From Nitrospinota bacterium (lineage in GTDB: Bacteria > Nitrospinota > Nitrospinia > UBA9942): a DNA stretch of 10,550 nucleotides. The notes beneath the pieces were generated by a model. It saw only the letters and a list, made by a program, of their open reading frames with translations. It did not search any database and had not been told where the DNA came from. Shown piece after piece: positions 5,267 to 10,550 of this stretch. The stretch is taken from positions 1 through 10,550 of the forward strand of contig JACQEW010000223.1 in NCBI GenBank assembly GCA_016200365.1. Reading direction: 5' to 3'. Position 1 is the first letter of the stretch, and the number at the start of each line of letters is the position of its first letter. A program made the translations under genes and the position numbers.

Positions 5267-8200
5267 TTAACATGCAGATGCAAGAATCTGCAAGCTATTT
5301 TTCAATTCCGAGTATCTCCTTCTCCAGTCGCCGTCGCCGATGGAAAGCTGAATTGTATCTTCAGAGAGAAACTTTATTCCGTTACATCGTGAGACTGCCG
5401 AACCGATTGAATCCTTGGATCCGCTTCGCTCACCACAGGTTTTCATAAATCTCATAATCTTGTCGGCAGAAACCGGTGTAGACCTGTTAAATGTAAGCGT
5501 CATCCAGCTCCCTGTCATATCTACCTTTTCTATCTTCAGAATCCTCGAGAGTATCTTTAATTCCGCCGTTGAAATTAGTATCTCAACAGGCTCTGGCATA
5601 TCCCCGTATCTATCATTTAATTCGTCTCTAAACCTGCCCGCATCCTCTAAGGTATCCAACATATCGAGTCTCCTGTATATGTCAAGCCTCTGATTGAGGT
5701 CATGCACATACCCCTTTGGAATATGTCCCTTTATGCTCAGCTTCATAGAAGGTTCGATTGACTCTTCTACAGTCTCCCCCTTCAACTCCTTTACTGTCTC
5801 CTCCATCAGCTTGCAGTATAGATCAAAACCTACCGATGCTATATACCCCGACTGCTCGGCTCCAAGGATATTCCCGGCGCCCCTTATCTCCATATCCTTT
5901 GCCGCAAGCTTGAACCCGCTTCCAAGCTCGCTCAATTCCTCTATAGCCGTGAGCCTTTTTCTTGCAGCCTCCGACAGGACATCTTCGCCGGGTATAAATA
6001 GATAGGCATAAGCCTGATGCCTCTCCCTGCCGACCCTCCCCCTAAGCTGGTACAACTGCGCAAGACCCAATTTATCCGCACGGTTAATTATAATTGTATT
6101 GGCAGCAGGTATGTCAAGACCCGATTCGATTATGGTGGTGCATACAAGGATATTATATTCCATGTTTATAAATTTAAGCATTATCTTTTCCATCTCCTTC
6201 TCATCCATCTGACCGTGTATGACCGCTATTTTCGCCTCAGGGACAAGCCTCTGAACATATCCTGCCATAGAATAGATGCTCTCCACCCTGTTATGGACAA
6301 AGAATACCTGCCCCTCCCTGTCGAGCTCTCTCAATATCGCCTGCTTTATAAGCTCGTCGTCGAATCTCCTTACAAATGTCTTTATAGCGAGCCTGTTCTG
6401 CGGAGCAGTATCAATAATGCTTAAATCCCTGACACCCGACAGAGACAGGTGAAGCGTCCTCGGAATCGGTGTAGCCGTAAGTGTGAGGACATCCACTGTT
6501 TCCCTCATCTTCTTTAGTCTCTCCTTATGGGCAACACCGAATCTCTGCTCTTCGTCTATGATGAGCAGTCCCAGTTTTTTGAACTCTATACCCTTCTGAA
6601 GCAGGCGGTGCGTCCCTATTACAATATCCACACTTCCGTCGGCGAGCCCTTTGATAACCCTCTCCTGCTCAGCCTTGCTCCTGAAACGGCTTAAGACCTC
6701 TATCTTTACAGGAAAGGAATGGAACCTGTCGCCGAAGGTCTGGAAATGCTGCTGGGCGAGTATGGTGGTAGGCACAAGGATCGCCGCCTGCCTGCCGTCG
6801 AATACCGCCTTAAATGCAGCCCGCATCGCAACCTCTGTCTTTCCGTAACCCACATCCCCGCATACGAGCCTGTCCATGGGTTTATCCTTTTCCATATCGG
6901 CTATTACCTCTTGAATAGCCTGAAACTGGTCCTCTGTCTCTTCGTATTCAAAGGAGTCGGCAAACTCCTGGTGCCAGTGTGCATCGGGTGAAAAGGCAAA
7001 GCCTTTGACAATCTCCCTCGCAGCATAAATCCTGAGCAGTTCCCTCGCCATCTCTCTTATCGTTTTCTTTATCCTATCCTTTGTCTTTATCCATGATGTC
7101 CCCCCCATCTTGTCGAGGGGCGGTGCAATGCCTCCGCTTCCTACATGTTTTTGTATAAGCCTTAATCCTTCCATTGATATATAAAGCTTCTCGCTGTCCG
7201 CATACTCTATCTCAAGAAACTCTTCAACCGCCCCGCCTGCATTAATATCCCTTGTCCCGAGATACTGCCCTATACCGTAATCTACATGGACTATATAATC
7301 GCCTATTTTCAAGTCTCTCAAGCCTGTGTTGAAACTCTCCCTTTTTACCCTCCTTTTTATCTTTAGTCTTCTTGATGGACCAAATATATCTTCTTCTGTA
7401 ATAAACACACATTTCTCTGAAGGAACAATGATTCCCCTTGATAACTTTCCGATAACAATAGTAATTTCCGACTCCCGACTCCCGACTCCCGACTTCTGTA
7501 TTTCCGCCCCGATCTCATTTTCTGCAAGTATCTCTTTCAGCCTCTCTGCCTGCCCTTCGGTATGACTTACTATAATCACCTTTAATCCCTGCACAATCCA
7601 TTTATTCAGGCTTTCTAAAAATATATCGAGATTGCCTCGAAATGGGTCTACTGATTTTGTGTCAAATCCCCCTACACCCCCCTTTACTAAAGGGGGACAA
7701 TGGGGGATTGATTCATCGGAAAGCTTCAGCGCCGTCAATTGAATACATGTTCTCGACTCTAAAGTCTTTCTCATCTCATCTTCGGATATATAGAGTTCCG
7801 GGGGTTTAGGGAAAATCTCCTCCCTCATTATTGCCTTCTCGTATTCTTCATTTATTATTTTCCAGAAATCTTCTATTTTTTTGTAAATATCCGGGGGCTC
7901 GTCTAAAACCGCAATCGCATCCGAAGGAATATAGTCGAATAAAGTATCCATCCTTTCATAAAAATATGGGGCTAATTTTTCAATTCCGGGGACGGATAAT
8001 CCGGCTTTAATCCTATCTGTAATTATTTTAATATTTCTGTCTTCTGTCCCCTGCTTACTGCTTGCAGGGGCAGGCTTCTGTATTCTGTCTTCTGTAATTA
8101 TCAATTCCCTTGCAGGAACTATTTTTACATCGCCAATCTCTTTTATAGACCTCTGTGTGGAAGAATCGAACTCCCGTATTGAATCAATCTCATCCCCCAT

Positions 8201-8812
8201 AAACTCCATGCGAAAAGGGTTATCGGCATCAGGAGGATATATATCGAGTATCCCTCCCCTTATACTGAATTCCCCTTTATCTTCGACCAGATCAGAGCTT
8301 TTGTAACCGCTTGTTACCAGATACTCGGATATGAGGTCTCTCTCTACAGAATCTCCTGCACTGAATCTTAAAATATTATCTCTCAATATCTCCTTTGGTA
8401 ATACTCTTTGAGCCAGCGATTCAACAGGGGTAATGAGTATAAAATTCTCATCCCTTGCCCTTTCTAAGACGGAGCTAAGGGTTTTCAGCCTCTCGCCTGA
8501 TATGTCTTTGTGCGGGGAGATAGGCTCATAAGGGATTACCTCCCATGGAGGGAAATAATAAATTTGTGGTTCGGGGTTCGGGGTTCGTGGCTCGGAGCTG
8601 AGACCGAGGAAGAAATTTATATCTGATAGAAGCTTTTCCGCCTCATCCTGACCGGATGTAATTATCATGACAGGCTTAGATAGGGCTTTATGCAGGCGGG
8701 TTATAAAAAATGCCTTTGAAGGCAAGCTGTGAAGCCCTTCGAGCTTAAAAATTTTTTCAGTTGTATCCAATCTTTGTAAAATATCATCAAAGATTGCTAA
8801 GTTTATGACCAT
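5267..8812 (-). CDS. mfd: Transcription-repair coupling factor Mfd
   Basis: The 1181-residue product has the full Mfd layout. The UvrB-like N-terminal module (about 1-350) includes YYFPPWEVIPYEPISPHKD (85-103) and GEFSIRGGILDIYP (180-193). A linker domain follows, then the RNA-polymerase-interacting domain starting LRDLKIGDYIVHVDYGIGQY (498-517). The RecG-like translocase has Walker A GDVGYGKT (652-659), DEEQ (753-756), LTATPIPRTL (778-787) and QLRGRVGRERHQAYAYL (922-938). The C-terminal autoinhibitory TRCF domain lies at about 1015-1181. Mfd removes RNA polymerase stalled at DNA lesions and recruits UvrA. It is slightly longer than E. coli Mfd (1148), in part because four repeat-derived inserts are present in frame. 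The ATG at 8812 has no clear ribosome site; I kept it because the next residues match the usual short N-terminus. Confidence 0.97.
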   Translation of the reverse strand: MVINLAIFDDILQRLDTTEKIFKLEGLHSLPSKAFFITRLHKALSKPVMIITSGQDEAEKLLSDINFFLGLSSEPRTPNPEPQIYYFPPWEVIPYEPISPHKDISGERLKTLSSVLERARDENFILITPVESLAQRVLPKEILRDNILRFSAGDSVERDLISEYLVTSGYKSSDLVEDKGEFSIRGGILDIYPPDADNPFRMEFMGDEIDSIREFDSSTQRSIKEIGDVKIVPARELIITEDRIQKPAPASSKQGTEDRNIKIITDRIKAGLSVPGIEKLAPYFYERMDTLFDYIPSDAIAVLDEPPDIYKKIEDFWKIINEEYEKAIMREEIFPKPPELYISEDEMRKTLESRTCIQLTALKLSDESIPHCPPLVKGGVGGFDTKSVDPFRGNLDIFLESLNKWIVQGLKVIIVSHTEGQAERLKEILAENEIGAEIQKSGVGSRESEITIVIGKLSRGIIVPSEKCVFITEEDIFGPSRRLKIKRRVKRESFNTGLRDLKIGDYIVHVDYGIGQYLGTRDINAGGAVEEFLEIEYADSEKLYISMEGLRLIQKHVGSGGIAPPLDKMGGTSWIKTKDRIKKTIREMARELLRIYAAREIVKGFAFSPDAHWHQEFADSFEYEETEDQFQAIQEVIADMEKDKPMDRLVCGDVGYGKTEVAMRAAFKAVFDGRQAAILVPTTILAQQHFQTFGDRFHSFPVKIEVLSRFRSKAEQERVIKGLADGSVDIVIGTHRLLQKGIEFKKLGLLIIDEEQRFGVAHKERLKKMRETVDVLTLTATPIPRTLHLSLSGVRDLSIIDTAPQNRLAIKTFVRRFDDELIKQAILRELDREGQVFFVHNRVESIYSMAGYVQRLVPEAKIAVIHGQMDEKEMEKIMLKFINMEYNILVCTTIIESGLDIPAANTIIINRADKLGLAQLYQLRGRVGRERHQAYAYLFIPGEDVLSEAARKRLTAIEELSELGSGFKLAAKDMEIRGAGNILGAEQSGYIASVGFDLYCKLMEETVKELKGETVEESIEPSMKLSIKGHIPKGYVHDLNQRLDIYRRLDMLDTLEDAGRFRDELNDRYGDMPEPVEILISTAELKILSRILKIEKVDMTGSWMTLTFNRSTPVSADKIMRFMKTCGERSGSKDSIGSAVSRCNGIKFLSEDTIQLSIGDGDWRRRYSELKNSLQILASAC
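7468..7498. repeat. Heptamer island in mfd (CCGACTC units)
   Basis: CCGACTC occurs at 7468, 7475 and 7482, followed by CCGACTT at 7489 and CTG. On the coding strand it gives QKSGVGSRESE (439-449), in the poorly conserved linker before the RNA-polymerase-binding domain. Confidence 0.8.
7665..7709. repeat. 45-bp nested palindrome inserted in mfd
   Basis: Outer arms AATCCCCC (7665-7672) and GGGGGATT (7702-7709) enclose inner arms CCCCCTTT (7678-7685) and AAAGGGGG (7689-7696). The spacers are 5 and 5 bp and the loop is 3 bp. It is a dispersed-repeat type that in many bacteria reads as a PPL-[VL]-KGG-x-GG peptide; here it gives IPHCPPLVKGGVGGF (369-383) in frame. Confidence 0.8.
8035..8095. repeat. 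Heptamer island with perfect hairpin in mfd
   Basis: TTCTGTC-type units flank a perfect 7-bp stem, CCCCTGC (8048-8054) and GCAGGGG (8064-8070). The outer units are the same TCTGTCT family as in the SurA signal region. It encodes ITEDRIQKPAP then ASSKQGTEDR (239-259), a segment inserted after the conserved VPARELI. Confidence 0.78.
8568..8597. repeat. Heptamer island in mfd (GGTTCGG units)
   Basis: Four 7-bp units (GGTTCGG twice, GGTTCGT, GGCTCGG) lie in tandem. They encode SEPRTPNPEP (73-82) immediately before the conserved YYFPPWE strand of the UvrB-like module. Confidence 0.78.
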
Positions 8813-8919
8813 CTAATGTTAGAGTATTACAAACACATAACCATAAATTTTAACTTGTTGTCAGTTATTATCTACTATTAAAATTATCTCCCAGTGGCTT
8901 ACGGATTTCAAGTTTTTTT

Positions 8920-8948
8920 TAGACACTACTGAATATCCTTTTTATAAT
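8920..8948 (+). promoter_or_regulatory. Near-consensus sigma-70-type promoter without an adjacent gene
   Basis: TAGACA (8920-8925, 5 of 6), a 17-bp spacer and a perfect TATAAT (8943-8948). The start would be near 8955, about 165 bp before the first gene on this strand, which has its own promoter. The first product would therefore be an untranslated RNA across 8955-9045 or a long leader for brnT. The rest of the gap 8813-9120 shows no coding sequence. Confidence 0.6.
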
Positions 8949-9001
8949 ACCACATGGACAGCCCCACACTTATGCGATAATGAGAGTAAGAGTGTATCCT
9001 C

Positions 9002-9038
9002 TTTACCCCGTTAGAAAGCCCCACCCGTAAGGGCGGGG
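9002..9038 (+). repeat. CCCCGTTAGAAAG element copy 1 with IS605-end-like hairpin
   Basis: TTTACCCCGTTAGAAAG (9002-9018) runs into a stem CCCC-A-CCC / GGG-C-GGGG with loop GTAA (9019-9038), followed by ATGAAATAAAA. A G/C-rich hairpin followed by ATGAA resembles the right ends of IS200/IS605-family (tnpB) elements, but no tnpB is present. The 17-bp part recurs exactly at 9710-9726. Confidence 0.6.
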
Positions 9039-9070
9039 ATGAAATAAAATTCCTTTTACATAATTTCCTT

Positions 9071-9099
9071 TTGACAGCCTATCTTGAGTCTGATAAGAT
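9071..9099 (+). promoter_or_regulatory. Promoter of the brnT operon, with possible operator
   Basis: A perfect TTGACA (9071-9076), a 17-bp spacer and TAAGAT (9094-9099), preceded by TGA as an extended -10. A short inverted repeat ATCTT (9081-9085) / AAGAT (9095-9099) overlaps the -10 and is a plausible binding site for autoregulation by the antitoxin complex, as known for brnTA. Confidence 0.65.
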
Positions 9100-9120
9100 T
9101 TCTTTAAAGGTGGTAAGCTG

Positions 9121-9423
9121 ATGAAATTTGATTGGGATGATGGTAATATCAATAAAAATCTTTTCAGACACGGCGTGCATGATTGGGAGATTGAAGATAC
9201 ATTTCTTGACCCCCATAGGTTTTCATTAGGGAAAAACAATATACATGGAGAGGCACGCCATATTTTGCTTGGTAGAAGCGAGGTATCTGGCAAATATCTG
9301 AGAATTATTTATACTATTAGAGCTTCTGCACTGGGAGAAAAATTAATACGCCCTATAAGTGCTTATGAGATGAGTAGCACTGATAGAAAATTATATTTGC
9401 GAAAAGGGGGTAAGAGAAAATGA
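9121..9423 (+). CDS. brnT: BrnT-family toxin
   Basis: The 100-residue protein fits the BrnT family, RelE-fold ribonucleases that block translation. It starts MKFDWDDGNINKNLFRHGV (1-19), matching the F-[ED]-W-D-x-x-x-N-x-x-K-N-x-x-x-H-G-V signature. The core is HGEARHILLGRSEVSGKYLR (42-61), then IIYTIRA, and it ends RPISAYEMSSTDRKLY (77-92), the family's I-[RK]-x-I-S-A-[RY]-x-x-x-x-x-[ED]-[RK]-x-x-Y pattern. The ribosome site AAAGGTGG (9106-9113) is 7 bp before the ATG. Toxin-first order and the 4-bp overlap (ATGA, 9420-9423) with the next gene are typical of brnTA operons. It lies between two direct copies of a 17-bp repeat (9002-9018 and 9710-9726). Confidence 0.9.
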   Translation: MKFDWDDGNINKNLFRHGVHDWEIEDTFLDPHRFSLGKNNIHGEARHILLGRSEVSGKYLRIIYTIRASALGEKLIRPISAYEMSSTDRKLYLRKGGKRK

Positions 9424-9620
9424 GAAAAAAAGAAAGAAAAATAATTGACTCAATTAGCGAAATACCAAAATTTAAATCAGAAGATGAAGAGCGGGCATGG
9501 TGGGCAGATCACGATTTTAGTGAAAAATTTTATAATGAGTTAGAAGATACTACAAATCAATTAGATAAAATATTACCTCTGCCTAAAAGAAGGGCATCAA
9601 AGAAAGTTGCCTATGGATAA
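9420..9620 (+). CDS. BrnA/CopG-type antitoxin, short form
   Basis: The 66-residue product has the N-terminal motif of antitoxins paired with BrnT: IPKFKSEDEERAWWADHDFS (15-34), compare the [FP]-x-F-x-[ST]-E-x-E-E-x-x-[FW]-W-x-x-H-D-[FS] pattern of the CopG-antitoxin family. This segment normally wraps the toxin. Family members usually continue into a ribbon-helix-helix DNA-binding domain of about 40 residues. Here the protein ends LPLPKRRASKKVAYG, with only a basic tail where the first strand would begin. The other two frames after the stop do not restore such a domain, so it is either truncated or a form that does not bind DNA this way. Its ATG overlaps the brnT stop by 4 bp. Confidence 0.75.
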   Translation: MRKKERKIIDSISEIPKFKSEDEERAWWADHDFSEKFYNELEDTTNQLDKILPLPKRRASKKVAYG

Positions 9621-9709
9621 AAGTTATCAGTTATTTAATGTCACATTCCCATACCTATATATATGGGGGGAATCCCTTTACTTCCCAAATGACCTAAAGC
9701 CCCCCTAAA

Positions 9710-9726
9710 TTTACCCCGTTAGAAAG
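9710..9726 (+). repeat. CCCCGTTAGAAAG element copy 2
   Basis: TTTACCCCGTTAGAAAG is an exact 17-bp copy of 9002-9018 in direct orientation, 708 bp apart, enclosing the brnT operon. It is followed by TCCCAAAAATCC instead of the hairpin of copy 1. Confidence 0.8.
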
Positions 9727-9780
9727 TCCCAAAAATCCTTTTATAGCGAACACGGGGTTTAATGCCCCATGTAAGCCTTT

Positions 9781-9811
9781 CCGTTAGAAAGACAAAGACT
9801 TTCTAACGGGG
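9781..9811. repeat. Palindrome of the same element (copies 3 and 4)
   Basis: CCGTTAGAAAG (9781-9791), loop ACAAAGA, CTTTCTAACGG (9799-9809) is a perfect 11-bp inverted repeat. The right arm extends to CTTTCTAACGGGG, the exact reverse complement of the 13-bp core. The rest of 9621-9887 is non-coding as far as I can see. Confidence 0.8.
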
Positions 9812-9887
9812 TTTACTCCAGATATTTCTAAATTTTTCTAAATTTTTCCGACAACCATTCTTCTTAAGTTCTATACTCTATCCATGA

Positions 9888-9992
9888 AAACCAATCTCCT
9901 ATCTAATTAGAGACACTACACTAGAAATAGCGCAGTCCTACGTCAAGCTCTCAGGAGAGCGACTAAACAAAGCATTTGAAGAAAAATGGTGA
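9888..9992 (+). pseudogene. C-terminal tail of a tyrosine recombinase/integrase
   Basis: A frame open from 9888 to TGA 9990-9992 reads RDTTLEIAQSYVKLSGERL then NKAFEEKW. This resembles the end of phage-type integrases, where a TT-x-x-x-x-x-x-Y segment carries the nucleophilic tyrosine and is followed by L-S-x-E-R-L and a final helix; XerD ends in a comparable STTQIYTHVATERLRQ. No start codon, no arm or core domains and none of the upstream R-H-x-x-R residues are present, and the sequence before 9888 is non-coding. It is a remnant of about 30 residues. Its stop lies 4 bp before the HNH gene, as if the two had been an operon. Confidence 0.55.
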
Positions 9993-9996
9993 CGTC

Positions 9997-10263
9997 ATGA
10001 GCAAATACAGAAAATGTGCATTATGCGATTTTAAAGTAACCTTGCATAGACATCATATAGTTCCTCTCTCCGAAGGCGGAGCTAACTGTGAAGAAAACGC
10101 AATACTCCTATGTCCAAACCACCACGCATTAGCTACTGCTGACGACAAAGAAACCATACAAAAAATCAGGCGTATAAAGACGGGGAAAAAAATAGGAACT
10201 AAAAAAATTTTAGCAATGCAAAAAGTGAACCAAATAATGATTGAGGGCACTTCCAAAAACTAG
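9997..10263 (+). CDS. Small HNH endonuclease
   Basis: The 88-residue protein is a compact HNH nuclease: C7-x2-C10, then HRHHIVPLSEGG (17-28), N34 and CPNHHALA (39-46). The H-H-x-x-P-L-x-x-G-G, N and C-x-x-H-H positions are those that bind the catalytic metal and a structural zinc (probably C7, C10, C39, H42) in the beta-beta-alpha-metal fold. The last 40 residues are lysine-rich and probably bind DNA. Such stand-alone HNH genes occur in phages, mobile elements and as homing-type nucleases. I use ATG 9997 rather than the in-frame TTG at 9976, because the longer form would run through the integrase-tail stop region and GGTGA (9988-9992) is the only ribosome-site candidate. The neighbourhood is mobile-element debris. 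Confidence 0.8.
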   Translation: MSKYRKCALCDFKVTLHRHHIVPLSEGGANCEENAILLCPNHHALATADDKETIQKIRRIKTGKKIGTKKILAMQKVNQIMIEGTSKN

Positions 10264-10422
10264 TTTTTTAAAAGAATTTTCCGATTTCTCAAATTTTTTT
10301 CTTAAAATTTTCGTAAAACCTACGTTCTTACCTACAAAATTAACAAATTGAGTGATATCACGCGGTTGTTTCTCTGGCTCTTTTGGCTTTTTTACTTCTC
10401 ATTTCCCCTTTTTTCTTAGCCG

Positions 10423-10550
10423 TTACGCAACCTCCACAAGCTTTAACCTCTTTATTTGCTCATACCGAAAAAGGTTGTAAACTAAATTCATCATTCCAAC
10501 CGCTGCCTCGGTTCGCTTTAAACCGATATATCTTAAATAGGATCCGTTCA
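10423..10550 (-). CDS. IS transposase, C-terminal end only (runs off the window)
   Basis: Read on the - strand from the right edge (first full codon at 10548), 41 codons end at TAA (10425-10423). They give GSYLRYIGLKRTEAAVGMMN then LVYNLFRYEQIKRLK. The pattern of R-Y-x-G-L-x-[RK] followed by a helix with N-L-x-R is the usual end of DDE transposases of the IS5/IS1182/IS4 type; the exact family cannot be assigned from this tail. The gap 10264-10422 before it is A/T-rich, with a 10-bp palindrome GTGATATCAC (10352-10361) and no gene that I can support. The rest of the element must lie to the right of the window. Confidence 0.75.
   Translation of the reverse strand, partial: NGSYLRYIGLKRTEAAVGMMNLVYNLFRYEQIKRLKLVEVA

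Noticed and set aside
8813..8900. Promoter for mfd on the - strand
   Set aside because: CTGACA (8864-8859) is a fair -35, but no acceptable -10 lies 16-18 bp after it; TAAAAT nearby has no matching -35.
9003..9293. A 96-residue - strand frame over the start of brnT
   Set aside because: It is antisense to brnT, and its end is a translation of the repeat hairpin; BrnT has clear family motifs on the + strand.
9714..9811. CRISPR-like array from the CCCCGTTAGAAAG copies
   Set aside because: Copies are few, in both orientations and unevenly spaced; a stem-loop repeat explains them better.
9976..9996. TTG start at 9976 for the HNH gene
   Set aside because: It would add seven residues encoded by the integrase-tail DNA; ATG 9997 starts just before the conserved C-x2-C.

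Overview
The window is a bacterial chromosomal segment of moderate-to-low GC, probably from an uncultured or environmental Nitrospirota- or Desulfobacterota-like lineage. That placement is inference from two things: the gene order mfd, PpiC-type lipoprotein, SurA, and the many heptanucleotide repeats inside genes. No rRNA, tRNA or CRISPR array is visible.

Left part (1-3161, all + strand) is accessory DNA. A remnant of an EamA/DMT permease (about 119-265) is followed by an integron-type attC site (295-359). Next come a GT4 glycosyltransferase gene (374-1567), a strong intrinsic terminator, a second perfect hairpin, and a small unknown gene with its own consensus promoter (1774-2004). A second attC (2182-2239) closes this unit, so 354-2233 has the form of an integron gene cassette. 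After it lie a toxin-antitoxin pair (Unstab_antitox/ParE-like, 2312-2825) and a short orphan HicB-like gene (2994-3161). No integron integrase is in view, so this looks like a cluster of attC sites lacking an integrase, or the far end of an array.

Middle part (3210-8812, all - strand) is a housekeeping operon read right to left: mfd (transcription-repair coupling factor), a PpiC/parvulin lipoprotein, and a SurA-like periplasmic chaperone. The genes are 12 bp apart and then overlap by 4 bp. The 5' ends of both chaperone genes are made of heptanucleotide repeat arrays arranged as inverted arms. One arm encodes the basic n-region of the signal peptide and the opposite arm encodes its hydrophobic core. 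mfd carries three more heptamer islands and one 45-bp nested palindrome, all in frame. This is the most unusual signal in the window.

Right part (8813-10550) is mobile, repeat-rich DNA. It has a near-consensus promoter with no gene directly after it, an IS200/IS605-end-like hairpin, and a BrnT/BrnA-type toxin-antitoxin pair with its own promoter. Copies of a CCCCGTTAGAAAG element lie on both sides of that pair. Further right are the C-terminal tail of a tyrosine recombinase, a small HNH endonuclease gene starting 4 bp after it, and the C-terminus of an IS transposase running off the right edge on the - strand.
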